Source: Phytophthora sp. 'mugwort' (lineage: Eukaryota; Oomycota; Peronosporomycetes; Peronosporales; Peronosporaceae). Taken from it: a DNA stretch of 64,000 bases. The DNA is taken from NCBI GenBank assembly GCA_033558025.1, contig JAUCEF010000017.1, forward strand, positions 992,001 to 1,056,000, read 5' to 3'. A model generated the notes under the pieces. The model saw nothing but the letters and a program-made list of their open reading frames with translations, made no database searches and had not been told where the DNA came from. Shown piece after piece: positions 1 through 10,559 of the stretch (positions within the stretch are counted from its first letter, which is position 1; each line of letters begins with the position of its first letter). The position numbers were made by a program, and so were the translations under genes.

Positions 1-56
1 TATAACCAACTAGTTAGTTATTTGGTCTTTTTGGTGGTGAATGATTTTTTACCAGA

Positions 57-437
57 TGTCACCTTTGGTGTGAGGGGAAACACAACACCTTGCGCACAGG
101 AAGTGTGACTTCCGGAGAGTATACTAACTCTCAGTGAACGGCAGTCTACCAGTCCTTGGTCTGCGGGATTGTTACCAAAATTAGGTAGATTTAAGACTGA
201 ATATATTTATAGGTGACCCCTTTTAATGCGTCTACATACTAACTATTAGTCACTTATAAAGTACCCTAGATGTTATCCTATTGGGTGGCTCTGAGGTCTT
301 GGTGCCATATGTGTCGTACCTATCGGTGACGTCATTAACGTCATCGTCATAGCGATGTTTGGCCACATCACTTAGTGTACTTTGATACACCTGCTCTGAA
401 GATAGTGACTTGGCACTCTCCATATAACCCCGTTACA
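57..437 (+). repeat. Gypsy LTR (family 1)
   Basis: The stretch starts TGTCACC and ends CCGTTACA, so it has TG...CA termini, and a gag-like frame follows on the same strand. The body matches the minus-strand LTR at 55999-56486 (shared blocks such as ACACCTTGCGCA and CTCAGTGAACGGCAG) and, in its middle, the minus-strand copy near 53200-53480 (TATAAAGTA, CTAGATGTTA). The leader after the LTR starts TCCTCCCCCA instead of the TGG usual for a tRNA primer-binding site. The left edge is inferred from the TG and lies close to the window start. Confidence 0.65.
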
Positions 438-603
438 TCCTCCCCCACTTAGATTCGGTTTACCGACCACCCAGGGCGAGTGAAAGGAAATCGCCGCCTT
501 TTACTCTCCAAGTCAAATTACATCGACTTCGCTGCGGTTGGGTTCCGCAATCCGAGCACTTCATGTGCTCTTTTCTTCTTCGGCTTCCACATCAGCCTCA
601 AGC

Positions 604-2556
604 ATGACCAAGCCTCGGTCTGGCAGCGGTGCGAAAACGCCTACCAAGCCTGTTGCTTCCAAGCAGCCGGCTAAGACCTTTAATCCGTCCGGCAAAGGCT
701 ATGCCGCTAAGGGATCCACCAAGGTGGCATCCAAGGTGACCCCCAATTCACCTGAACCGCCTGAGGAGGGCCCTGATCTCCTCGTGGACTATGAGGAGGA
801 CTCGGACAAGTCTCCCATGTCCTGGGGTGATAACGAGATCCCGCTCGCCAAGTGGTCTGACGGTAACCCGGAGTCAGTCAGATTCGCTTGTGTCCCGTAC
901 CCCGCTGTCTAGCCATCACGGCGACGATGGCACGAGCCGAAGACGCCTCCCAAACACCATGGGATCCAAGTTCCCCCAAGGAGGACGAAGAGAAATCTCG
1001 TTCTCGGTCAAGAACTTGAAGCTCGCTGAGGCCATTGCCCGCGTCAGGGCTGCGAAGACTTCAGCAGCCTCGGAAGTCAGCCGTAAGCGGCGAGCTGCTC
1101 CCAGTTCTCCGATCCGTGAAGGGTACGGAACCCTCACGCTCACGAACAAGGGCCTCTTCAGGTTTTCTTCCGACGAGGAGGAAGAGGGCCAAATAAGCCG
1201 AGAGATCTCAAACGATCTCGACGGACAGCAGTCGGAGTATCAGGCTGCTCGTCATAAGGGAGCGCGGTCCCCGGCGACCCGGTCGCCTGTGAAGTACTCT
1301 TCACCTGTTCGTGGGGGACCGCCTTACGCTCCAGGGTACTTCCCTCCTGAGAAGTCCCACGTAGCAGACGCTTACATGGGTCAGCTCCAGCCGCCTCACG
1401 TGCTTCTTGGCGGGCGCTCTTCTCGGGGCCCTTATGAGCGCCACCTGGTGGCCAAGCAGCCCCTGTTCCAAAACGTGAGCATCGCTCGGTACGTGCTCCT
1501 GGCACCGCATAACATCCCGCTCAAGGAGTTCACGAGCCGGCGAAAGAAGCAGAGCTCCGGTCAGGACTGCGACCTGTGTGGGGCTATCCAGTCGTGATGC
1601 CCCCACACTGTGACTCTTCCCAAGCGGCCGAGGCCGTCTTTTCGAAGTGGCAGCTACGCGCTGCTACAAGGACAACTCGAGGTTCTCCGGCAGGATCTCA
1701 CCCTGGATGCCATCCTTCACCTCCGGGATCTGCGCATTGAGTTTGCCCATGTGGTAGGCAAACGGCAGCTCTCTCGAGAACTGCAGAATCATTCCGCTTC
1801 TAGTGCTCATGATGAGCGCGGGTATGGTCTTGGCTCTACGACCACACCCCGTTCGGGCAAGAAAGCCCGAACTATTTACGAAGCCGCCGCCAATTCCATT
1901 CCCAAATCGCGACAGCCTTCGGCAGTCAGCTTGGAGCCGTTCGTACGGCTCCCAGGAGCACTCAGCCTCCGAGTACCCCTCTACCTCACGCGGCGCTGGC
2001 GCTTCCCGTGAACGCGCCGCTCCTGGAGCACACGCTCCACGTGGTAGTGGGTCTCCCCATTGCGGTCGGGAGAGGCGGTGGTGCCCTCGAACGAGTACGA
2101 GTATGAGGCGCCGCCCCTCCGGCCCGGTTCAGGATTTGGTGTGCCGCCTTCGGCTCCACCTCGGGTCTTGAAAACACCGCTCTTCGTCGTCGAGTCCTTG
2201 CGCTTGAGATTGCGCTTGGACTTGGTGAGGGCGGGCTCTGCTGCCCAGGTCGGGAGCGCTGGGGCCTTGGGCCGATTTGTGACGACGTGAATCGTCTAGC
2301 CGATGGCTTGTCAGCGCTTGAAGGATGTGTCGACCGTCGTACGAATGACGTGGACGAGTTTTTCCAACGTCTGGATGCTTTGGGTGTTGACTCTCGTTCG
2401 AGACCTCCTGCGTACTCCCAGCCGTATCACTATGGCTCATACTCGGCGTATGCAGCCGGGGTTCCTTCGTATGGAGCCCTTCGGCAGCCCCGCAAGGGAC
2501 CTGAGCTTCTGGCTCTGGGCGCGCTCAGAGAGAGGAGTCGCAGCCTCGCTTTGTAG
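604..2556 (+). pseudogene. Gypsy gag-like reading frame, frameshifted
   Basis: A basic, Ser/Pro/Lys-rich N-terminus opens at the ATG at 604 and runs to a stop at 912. Reading then continues in other frames: about 1060-1597 (acidic DEEEEG stretch, then an RSP-rich region), 1640-1990, and 2287-2556 (helical segment followed by a Tyr/Ser/Pro-rich tail). This is the expected place for gag, downstream of the LTR at 57-437. No zinc knuckle, protease or RT follows, so only the 5' part of the element remains. Gag sequences evolve fast, so the call rests on position and composition. Confidence 0.5.
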
Positions 2557-2589
2557 AGCTGGAGCCTGTGATCCCTGCGGACCATAGTA

Positions 2590-2951
2590 CCGGTACCGCT
2601 TCAGACGGCCCACGTAGAACGTCGGGTGGGTCGTCATCGACTTAGGTAGGTCAATCGTATATGCCGCATCATGCGTGGCCAGGACCGTGATGGGTCCAAT
2701 GAAGCGGTGCTTCAGCTTGTTGCTCCCAACAGAGCTTACCGTGGCGAGTGGTAGGTTTCTAGTGTCTAGCGGATTAAATTCCCCACATTAAACACGTTTA
2801 AATTTCCTCTTCCATGTTTGTCTGAGTACTCCTTTTGTTTGTCCTGTGCCTCTGCCATGGCATCACGGACACGGCTGATTACGTTCAGCCTGGTATCTAT
2901 AAAAGTCTCCACTTGTTTCCGCAAGGAAACCGGTCTCATGTCCGATTGCAA
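2590..2951 (-). pseudogene. Gypsy integrase C-terminal fragment
   Basis: On the minus strand the frame reads VRDAMAEAQDKQKEY, then a run ending in NVGN, then after one stop THPTFYVGRLKRYRYYG. This is the linker, SH3-like barrel and HPVFHV-type motif at the end of Ty3/Gypsy integrases. The 7130-9446 element has the same stretch (RDDMTESQDKQ at 8570). The fragment is cut at both ends and runs opposite to the gag next to it, so it is a separate insertion or an inversion. The downstream junction with gag lies near 2560-2590. Confidence 0.65.
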
Positions 2952-3010
2952 TTGAAAGCAATAGTTATTCGGGGCTTCTCGCGCTTTTTGTCCTTACGGC
3001 TCATTGTTCT

Positions 3011-3193
3011 CGCTGCAGGACATTACCCGTCAGTATCGGCCGAAAGACATTTACAATTTTGATGAAGCAGCTCTATTTTTTGACATTTACAATTTTGATA
3101 AAGCAGCTCTTTTTGTTGTTGATAAAAACAGAGCTGCTTCATCAAAATTGTAAATGTCTTTAGGCCGATATTGACGGGTAATGTCCTGCAGCG
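3011..3193. repeat. Foldback: 64-bp inverted repeat inside a transposase fragment
   Basis: Bases 3011-3074 and 3130-3193 are inverted copies with about two mismatches, separated by 55 bp. The spacer holds a third, direct partial copy at 3081-3114. All copies encode the same peptide block, KDIYNFDEAALF, which is the first catalytic-Asp region of pogo/Tigger-type transposases. One arm reads on plus and the other continues the minus-strand fragment at 3130-3566. Confidence 0.8.
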
Positions 3194-3566
3194 AGTAGCG
3201 AGCCGATCGATCTTCTACAGCGATACACTGTCAGCTTCACCATGCAGACGCTTCGAAGATCTTTCATTGTGTTTCTTGTACTTAGCAAGCAAGCCGCTGC
3301 TTAGTCGAAGCTGATCATCATTAATGTTTGAGAGTTTTATTGTATCACCTGCTTTAAGAATCAAGATATCATCAAGAAATAATAGCATTTCCTTCATGCC
3401 TGTGAAAATACCCGACGAGCTGCCGCTCGAACTCAGGAAACTTCACCCGACACCGCCGAATCGCTGACGAATTTGCGCTGCAATAGTAAGACGGCTGCTT
3501 GTTGCGAAAAAGCCGAATAGTACTGATGCTGATAGTCTTCTTAAAGGTACTGTAGGCCCATATCAA
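3075..3566 (-). pseudogene. Pogo/Tigger-like transposase fragment
   Basis: Minus-strand frames read, in order: a helix-turn-helix-like piece with FPEFERQLVGYF and AIIS; GLLAKYKKHNERSSKRLHGEADSVS; and, through the foldback, RPKDIYNFDEAALF. The order (CENP-B-type HTH, the conserved W/LxKFxxRH...LHGEAGSV block, then the first DDE Asp) is that of pogo/Tigger (DDE_1) transposases of the Tc1/mariner superfamily. The remainder of the DDE domain is missing. The protein is broken by frameshifts and ends in the inverted duplication. Confidence 0.65.
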
Positions 3567-3742
3567 CAGCTCTCCATCCTTTATCCTTGATCACGGGTGG
3601 GCCTTCAAGGCGGCCTAAAGGTTCTCCTCCAGCGTCAACGAAGGGAGGCGCTTTGTGGTGGCATAGCGCACGGCTGGAAACGCTAGCTGGAACTGAACGT
3701 ACAAACGACAGGTTAAGGACTGAACGTTGGCTCTGGGAGAGG

Positions 3743-4216
3743 TGTTGTCTAAATGACTGGCAGGCAAGCGGTGGAGCAACCTAGGCGATGCACCATTTGG
3801 CGTCCATTTAGGGAGTTCCCGCAGCGGGGCTGTCGTACTTTAGCGTCAGAGGACAACTTAGACTCAGATAGTATATTGTTTAAGGTGAATAACCCAACGT
3901 TCTATACAAGGACAATACGAACCGTAAGATAACTACTTACGGACTCCAAGAGTCGAAGTACCTAAAACAAGGCAAATGAACTCGTAACTTCAAAATGCGA
4001 ACTGAATGCACTCTTCTTACGCACGGCAGATCCGCCTGGGGCGGTATAAATATATAGGACTCACCATCTAACATAGTAGAGCCTAGTCGAATGCATATCT
4101 ATTGGCTGTAAAGCCACCTACTGAAACCTCGTTAACTATCTCGAACTGAGTACTGTTATAAGGGAAGACGGGGACACGGATCCATAGTCTATAACGTTGG
4201 AAGTAACTCCGTTACA
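3743..4216 (+). repeat. Probable Gypsy LTR (family 2)
   Basis: The sequence starts TGTTGTCT, ends CCGTTACA, and carries a TATA-like box, TATAAATATATAG, near 4045. It is followed by a TCCACCACCA leader that resembles the leader after the 57-437 LTR. A gag-protease frame follows on the same strand. The left edge was chosen on the TG and is not proved; no second copy is visible in the window. Confidence 0.45.
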
Positions 4217-4282
4217 TCCACCACCAATGTTGAGGACACCGAGTGTCCTCACTCGTCATTGCCCCCAATGATGTGTCGTGCC

Positions 4283-5540
4283 GTTAACGCGCGTGTCGGT
4301 CGGTCCCTATGCATCACAAGACCTCGCTCGAGAACTTTTCAAATTTAAGGAACTGGTCCGACGTGGCCCCGTGCATGGCTTCCCGACATAACCTTTTGGT
4401 CCTTCGATCATCGCCAACGCTCCGCGTCCCGTCCGTCCGGGCGAAGTCCCACGGGATCCACGGCACCTAGTGCACACTCGGTCGACGGCCCCGAAGCTTG
4501 TTCCCTTCCAGCGCGAGCAACACTCACTGTGGAGGAGTCCATTGTGAATACCGTCGTCGGCACGGGCCCCACGTAATGTCAAAGACTCGACAAGTGGCGA
4601 CGGAACATCTGGGCGACGCCCATATCGATTTTAGGACGATCTCTCCGCGATCCTCGGTGAGGAGGATTGAGCTGGACTACGAGTCCAACACGAGTCTTCT
4701 GCGCGCTCCCAGATCTGGAACCCCGTGTGCTTCGCACACCATGTCCGTACCCGAACGCCGCCCGCCTGAGATGCTGTCTGCGCTGCGCGCATCTTCAGGT
4801 TCGGAAGCGGGTGCGATCACCAATAATCTCGATGAGGCTAAAAACAACGGCTCGAAGAGGGAGAGCTGCCGTGTTCCCAACGCCTTGTGGCGCGCCGGGT
4901 CGTTAGCACCCGTTAAGAGTATGGCCTCGAAGCCCGCGATGCTTGTGAGATCGTTCGGCAAGCTGCCACGGGCACCTTGAACACTGGGGTCACCGGGCCC
5001 GAGGCTTCTGCCCCTGCTCACGTAGCCCGTATGGCTCTCCGCGAGAGGTTCTTCACCGATCAGGTGGTTACTCATCGTGAGTATCGAGACCGTCTAAATG
5101 ATCAGGCACGAGGCGCTTCGGCTTACGCCATGCGAACAATCCCTATCGTCTTAATGCCTCAGGAGACTGGCAAAGGGGACGACACTCAGTTTGACCTTTG
5201 GGCGGAAGGCGACCGGCGACTCCCTTCGAATGTTGCCAGTTTTGCGGAAGTCGATATGCGCCAAATCGCCCCCTGCGTAGGCAGCACCAGACCCTCCGAG
5301 CCGACGTTGGCTTCGGAGTGGAAGTCTGGCTCGTGGCGGAAAAACGCCAAAACCCAGTAGGCGCGGGGCCTGTATCCAAGCCGGGCTTGTTGGCCGTTGA
5401 GGCGACCGTGGAAGTTTCAACTCGGCTCTGGCGCGTCGGGCTATTACACTCGGTGCTCCATGGTGAAATGAAGACAGCTGTGTGCTGGTTGCGCGTGCGA
5501 TTGACATAATCGCTTTCCGGCTGGCGAGGGGCCCCGTTTC
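4283..5540 (+). pseudogene. Gypsy-2 gag and start of protease
   Basis: Two overlapping frames (4498-4980 and 4977-5360) give a low-complexity then helical protein, followed by a shifted frame with a degenerate knuckle-like Cys pattern near 5235 and an AGPVSKPGLLAVEATVE linker. Near 5423 comes GSGAS, the retropepsin D-S/T-G-A motif with its catalytic Asp replaced by Gly. The frame runs up to the LTR insertion at 5545 and the second half of the protease resumes at 6869. It is the 5' coding part of the element whose RNase H-integrase half lies at 7130-9446. Confidence 0.5.
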
Positions 5541-5544
5541 ACGC

Positions 5545-6864
5545 TGTGGTGTAGCGAGCTCGGTCAAAATGTGCTTAAGACCCGATCCGCTTACCAACTG
5601 CGCCCGGATACCGACTAACGGAAGGGGGTTCCCCGATGATCCGTGAATCAGCTGAACTTGGTCTCACCTTGTGTACCCGCCGGTGGGCTGGATCTGCTCT
5701 CTTATGACTCCGAAGGATGCAGTGGTGTAAAGGCTTGAACGTCCTGGCGGGACACGGGGACGTGGAGAAGTGAAGAAGTCTTCGCTCTGCTGCCGTTATT
5801 GGTTCCGATCTGAGGTAGTCGACCTTCCATCGGCGGCCTGGACTTGATCCGAGGTCGAGGGGCCATGTGGCGTTGTTCCGTTCCTTTCCTTGAGTTGCTT
5901 GCCACTTTCTTTAGCGGGATCTTGCGGTTGAGAGTCGAAGCGAACGTCGGCCAAGCACTGAATGCCGATCGATCGAGGTATGCGCTTGAGCAGAAGTTCG
6001 CTAGCGTGGGGGAGGGTCGGCCAATATCCGATCCGATCCTCTCACCGCGACGCTTGATCTGCTACCTTGGGCTAGTTGAACTTGGGAGGGGCAATGTAGA
6101 TCCCTTCCAGCGGCACTTGAAAACGCCTAAGTAGTCCAATGCAAATTCGAGTCTTGTTGCTATTTATCCTTTTCTTGTCCTATCTTCCCATCCCGAGCCC
6201 TATCTCGTACCACCTGAATTTCCTGAATCTTGCCCTTCTTCAACCACTCAGCACGTACCGTCTTCATACTTGCACATCCCCGAGGATGATTGCTGATCGA
6301 ATCCCGATCTGCCAGATCGCGGATGTCCGAACGTGTATGTCGATCTGCCAGCACTGATTTGCCCGATCTGCCAGATCCCGAACGCCAGATCCGCCAATCC
6401 CGTATGTCCGAACCTGTATACCGATCTGCCAGAAAGAGTGTACCGATCCGATCGAGGGCTGATCTTGATCGATTACGGTCCGTTAAATATATGATCAGAG
6501 TCGATCCAGGCCGGCCGCGATCTGCATGTCACCGATCGGTCTTGATCCATGCCCCTTGACTCCAATCTTGATGTCTGGCCCCTATCCGTTCTGAGCCGAT
6601 CGGGACTAAGCGTAATCCGATCCGCATGTCGCCGATCGGTCTTGATCTTCATCCCTTGTCCGGGTCTGGTCTAAGATCGGCCGTGATCGAGAATCGATTG
6701 GGAGTGACTGTGGTCATATAAAGAGTAGATCGGTCACGGTCTAAGTCGCCGTCAAATGCGCTTTTCGCCCCGTGTGAGTTGTCCTTTGGATGATCTCTTC
6801 CACCTATCTCGCAGATCGGCTCGTTGCCACGGGGTCTGAGATTCTTGTTAGACGCTTTTCTACA
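5545..6864 (-). mobile_element. Solo LTR copy A, 1320 bp, with 4-bp target duplication
   Basis: The copy has TGTGGTGTAG...TCTACA termini and is flanked by ACGC on both sides (5541-5544 and 6865-6868), an exact 4-bp target-site duplication. No internal element sequence is present, so this is a solo LTR left by LTR-LTR recombination. Related copies lie at 16797-17998 (opposite orientation, about 99% identical), 42861-44255 and 60434-61788. Sense is taken as minus because in the 16797-17998 copy the opposite strand leads into gag. It splits the Gypsy-2 protease. The interior carries degenerate GATCTGCCAGATC repeats. Confidence 0.85.
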
Positions 6865-6868
6865 ACGC

Positions 6869-7047
6869 CGTCCAAGGTTCCTATAAACCTGGGCGTGAAC
6901 CGTCGGGACTTCGATAGCGCGGGACGCTGTCTGGTCCTTGACCTGCATTCGAGATATGATCGCATCCTGGAAATGGCAAGGCTCAAACACCACGAACCAT
7001 GGATAATTGAAGGTCTAATAGTTAGGTGCTACGCGCTCGACTTTTAG
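6869..7047 (+). pseudogene. Gypsy-2 protease, second half
   Basis: The frame reads PINLGVNRRDFDS, then CLVLDL, then RILEMARLKHHEPWI, the C-terminal part of a chromovirus-type retropepsin (LVLD..YD.ILGM.WL..H.PWIDW). The same block appears in the fourth Gypsy element near 35710-35815 (DFDS, KHEPWIDW). It resumes in frame directly after the solo LTR and its ACGC duplication, which shows that the LTR inserted into an existing element. The RT domain that should follow is absent. Confidence 0.7.
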
Positions 7048-7129
7048 TGGAGCTTTGTCGAGTCATGAACCCACATCTGCTAGAAAGTAAAAGCGCTATG
7101 GGCGCCAGCACTGGACCGAGTCGGTCAAT

Positions 7130-9446
7130 GTGCTGGACATCGGAGTGTTTGGGTTAATGGACACTGATGGCGTCGTGGACGCGAGTCCTGAGCACTTACT
7201 TAAGAAGGATGCGGATTGGTGTTGGGACACCGAGCATCAAGTTGCCTTTAATGCAGTCAAGGAGATTCCTTTTCATGCACCGATCCTGGCGGCGTTGCCA
7301 GACCACAAACTACTTGCAATCTGTTGTCGAGTTCAGGGTTCGCCTGCTCGGCTTAAAGCGTTTGTGATCTTCGCTGATCGCGTTTCGCTACGTACTGCGA
7401 CCCAGTCGCCTCATCTTTCGCAAAGGATTGTCCGCTAGTTGTCCTTCTTCGCGGAGTATAACTTCGAGGTGAAGTACACGCCTGGTCGGCAGAATGGTCA
7501 TGCAGACGCGTTGTCACGCCGACCGCACTATGAACTTTCCCACGTCACGATGGTGGCCTCGTCTGTGACGAATTTAATCCGAGCTGCGTATGCGCGATAT
7601 GACATGTGTGTAGCTCTGCTACGCGCTCTTGGGAGCAGGTGTTTCAAGACTCGGACATTAAACTGTCGACACGCTTGCGCGGGAGGCTGCATCGCTAGTC
7701 CGTCAATGGCGGCCTGTTGTTTTACAGCACTGATCCTCCAGATATTCCACGCGTTGTGGTCCCTCATGGTGAACCATCGCATCTTCTATAAGGAGCATGA
7801 TACGATGCTTAGTGGTCGCCTGGGTCATTCAAAGAAACACATACAGCTCTGTGATCATGTACTATTGGTGGCCAAAATTGTACAAATGGACGAGCACATT
7901 GTGAAACGTGTCAGCGGGTGAAGCCCTCATCACATGCGACTGCGACGCTTGCAAGTTTTGCATGTACCCTCCGGGTGTTGGGGGTCCATATGTTTCGACT
8001 TTGCGTTTGGCCTTCCGAAGGATTCCGAAGGCAACACGAGCATCGTGGTCTTGTGGGCCGATTGAGCAAGTGGATCACCTAGCTGCGGTACCGGATAACA
8101 TAGAGGTGGGGCTACAGCGAAGCTGCCGTTCGGGTATTTCGCGAACATGGCTGCCCGCATCGATTGTCTCAGATCGAGACCCCCGCTTCAAGGGGAAGTA
8201 TTGGCCATCAGTCTTCACGGTGTTTGGCATTAAACTGGGCATGTCCACGGCGAATCATCCGCAAACCGACGGTCAACCTGAACACGTGAATCGCATTATG
8301 GAGGATATACTCAGTAGCATTTGCGCTGAACCGACGATGCGTTGGAGCACAGAGCTTCCGCTCGTTGGGTTTGCATTAAATAATGCGGTGCATGCCTCCA
8401 CCCGTTCTACGTGAACGACCTCTCACACCTGAGCGTCCCGCTGAAGCTACCACTACGTGGTTCTGGAATTCATGAGGTAGAGATAGCCGATCGGCGTCCT
8501 GATCCTATCATTGTTAGAATCATATCGTCGGGTTTCTGTCAACGCGTCTGAATGCCTTATGACATGTGCGTGACGATATGACTGAGAGCCAAGACAAGCA
8601 AATGGAACAGGAGAATGCCAGCGGCAAGGACAATATGTATATCGTCGAGGTCGGTGACGGAGATGTATTAAATACTAAAAACTACCTACACATCCAGTTT
8701 CTGCGGTCTTCGAGACGAAGTTGGTCCGCGTTTCGTCGGGCCTTTCACGATTCTAGATAGGCTTCAACGCCTTCGACCAGAAGGGTCTAGCATATACGCT
8801 TAATCTTCCGAAAAAGATGCGCACACACATCGCGTTCACGTGGGCCTGATCATGCCATACCGGGATAGGGAGAAGATGGGCGTGGAGGCGCAGGTGGCGG
8901 AGTCGTGGCACTCGGTTGGAGCCTCAACAGCATGTCGAGCTTTCCCCTCAGTCTCGACTGACTGCGTTCAAGGTCCAGCAGTGGCTGCGTACTCTATCCG
9001 CTTTCTCAATCCAGTCCACATGCTGACGAAGATATCGATCACAGTCCAAGGCAGCTCATAGGCCTGCTCTGCCACTCCAAGTACCAGAGGCCGCTCTGCC
9101 TCGCAGTGCAGTCGACACAAGGAGTCCTGAATTTGTTCAAACTTCTCTCGATGCACAGCGTGCTCATCCGGCGTCGGCTCGTCCAACTCCTGCGTTGCTC
9201 TACGAGCAGGGATACCGCCACTTGAACTTGGAGAGCATCTTGAATCAACGTCGTCGTCAAGGTCATAACCAGTATCTGGTGAAGTGGCGTTGGTATCCTA
9301 ACTCGGCAAACTCTGGTAAATTTGAGGTGCCACTCCGACAAGAACAACGTCGTCGACGCTTGTGTTCATCACGATCGGACGCGCTCGGCGAGCCCGCGTT
9401 CGCGGCGGCGGTCGCCTGGCGCTTCCCGACAAGACCGAGGAGCTAA
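7130..9446 (+). pseudogene. Gypsy-2 RNase H, integrase and chromodomain
   Basis: Domains in order are: the end of the RT connection (LLKKDADWCW, near 7200); RNase H tail (VSLRTATQSPHLSQR; FFAEYNFEVKYTPG; HADALSRRP near 7500); zinc-binding and catalytic integrase (CQRVKPS near 7910; LPASIVSDRDPRFKGKYW near 8150; STANHPQTDGQPEHVNRI near 8250); integrase C-terminus (SQDKQ near 8590, LNLPKKMRTH near 8800); and a chromodomain (RRRQGHNQYLVKWRWYP near 9250-9300). Several frameshifts and stops break it. The chromodomain places the element in the chromovirus branch of Ty3/Gypsy. RT is deleted between 7047 and 7130. Confidence 0.85.
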
Positions 9447-9643
9447 CGGACCGCCGCTGAGCTCGAGTGCTGGTCCTGGGCTGCTGCAGCCACTGAGCCA
9501 TGTTTAAGGAGGTCTATACAATGCACGACGGAAAAAACCGCCGTCCCCTTTTCTACCATTAGACTTAATCCTGTATAAAAACTTCGGCACATTTGTCGAC
9601 GGGTTTTCCGTCGTTATCTGTAGCGCTCGCAGGAGTATGATGG

Positions 9644-10327
9644 GTGGCCCGTGGGCGGAAGCCAGGACGCAATTGGCGTTACGCCTTGAACTTCGCGAAG
9701 TCGAAGCGAATCTTGTCCTCCAACACATGTATTGGGTGCTTCCACACAACGGATGCCGATGCGCCGCTCAGCAGCCAGAAGCTCAGCTTCCTCGTCTTCA
9801 GCATGGCTGAGGTCGATCCGTTGGTCGAGCCGGAGACTACTGATGAGCTAGCTTGGGAAGCGCTCCAACAATCGCGAAGACTTAAGGTTAAACTCGGCGC
9901 TCAACGCCACGTACACGGCCTCCTCAAAAGATGTAGGGTTAAAACGGAAGATTTCCGTCCTGGCAACGTCAGTGCGAAGGCTTTCATGAAGATAGTGACG
10001 GTGGTTGCCTCAGGGAAAGGATCTGTCGTCATAGCGTATAGTTTCCGACATACACAAATATGCAAAAACGGTGTGCCGTCATTAAGGATATCATCTGGTT
10101 ATGCGCTTGCGCAATCTCACCGACTCCAGTACTCGCTGGGTCAGAATCATAAGCCTACTAGGGCTCGAAAGTTCCCCCCTTGCGACTTGGCTAGATCCAT
10201 ATCCCCCTGCGGCTCGCACGCTTCGCTTGACGGGGTAGAAACGAAAACAAAAAGTCTACCTCGCGTGGTGAATGAAGAGGCCACGTTGGAAGAGCAGGTT
10301 GTGATTGTCTGCAAGCACGAGCGCTAA
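9644..10327 (+). CDS. Unrecognised 227-codon ORF
   Basis: This is the longest open frame between the Gypsy-2 chromodomain and the Tc1-like transposon. The translation is basic at its start, has a more acidic segment (VDPLVEPETTDELAWEALQQ) and no motif I recognise. A shorter overlapping frame near 9630-9800 also looks plausible (Leu/Glu-rich). It could be the tail of the retroelement, flanking host sequence or a chance ORF. No promoter or splice sites were identified. Confidence 0.2.
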   Translation: MARGRKPGRNWRYALNFAKSKRILSSNTCIGCFHTTDADAPLSSQKLSFLVFSMAEVDPLVEPETTDELAWEALQQSRRLKVKLGAQRHVHGLLKRCRVKTEDFRPGNVSAKAFMKIVTVVASGKGSVVIAYSFRHTQICKNGVPSLRISSGYALAQSHRLQYSLGQNHKPTRARKFPPCDLARSISPCGSHASLDGVETKTKSLPRVVNEEATLEEQVVIVCKHER

Positions 10328-10451
10328 GAAATTTAACCCGACCATGCAGCAACTGTCGCAGCCTCCGACCACACCGCACAGAACACAGACTTGGCTACAG
10401 GTATTCACAGACGAGCAGCAGTGGTAAGATTTCTGTTGATGCAATAGATGC

Positions 10452-10493
10452 ACGTCAGCACACAACGATTCAAAAATCGTTGTGTGCTGACGT
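10452..10493. repeat. Perfect 19-bp palindrome with 4-nt loop
   Basis: The arm ACGTCAGCACACAACGATT at 10452-10470 is followed by CAAA and by its exact reverse complement at 10475-10493. It lies about 100 bp upstream of the first conserved codons of the Tc1-like transposase, so it may mark the element end, a former TIR-TIR junction or a regulatory hairpin. No matching copy was seen near the second transposon copy. Confidence 0.8.
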
Positions 10494-10559
10494 TGATGAT
10501 TCTCTGTCGTTGTTGTCATTTGAACCGTGAATTTGGAATCGCAAACCCGCACAAAAATG

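Noticed and set aside
2437..2580. Minus-strand continuation of the integrase fragment into 2437-2580
   Set aside because: The plus-strand gag frame over the same bases is equally open and the minus peptide has no integrase motif, so the fragment was ended near 2590.
4307..4582. 91-codon minus ORF
   Set aside because: Antisense shadow of the Gypsy-2 gag leader, without motifs.
5545..6864. Small ORFs (for example 6139-6357) as genes
   Set aside because: They recur identically in the inverted copy at 17187-17405 and lie wholly in LTR sequence.
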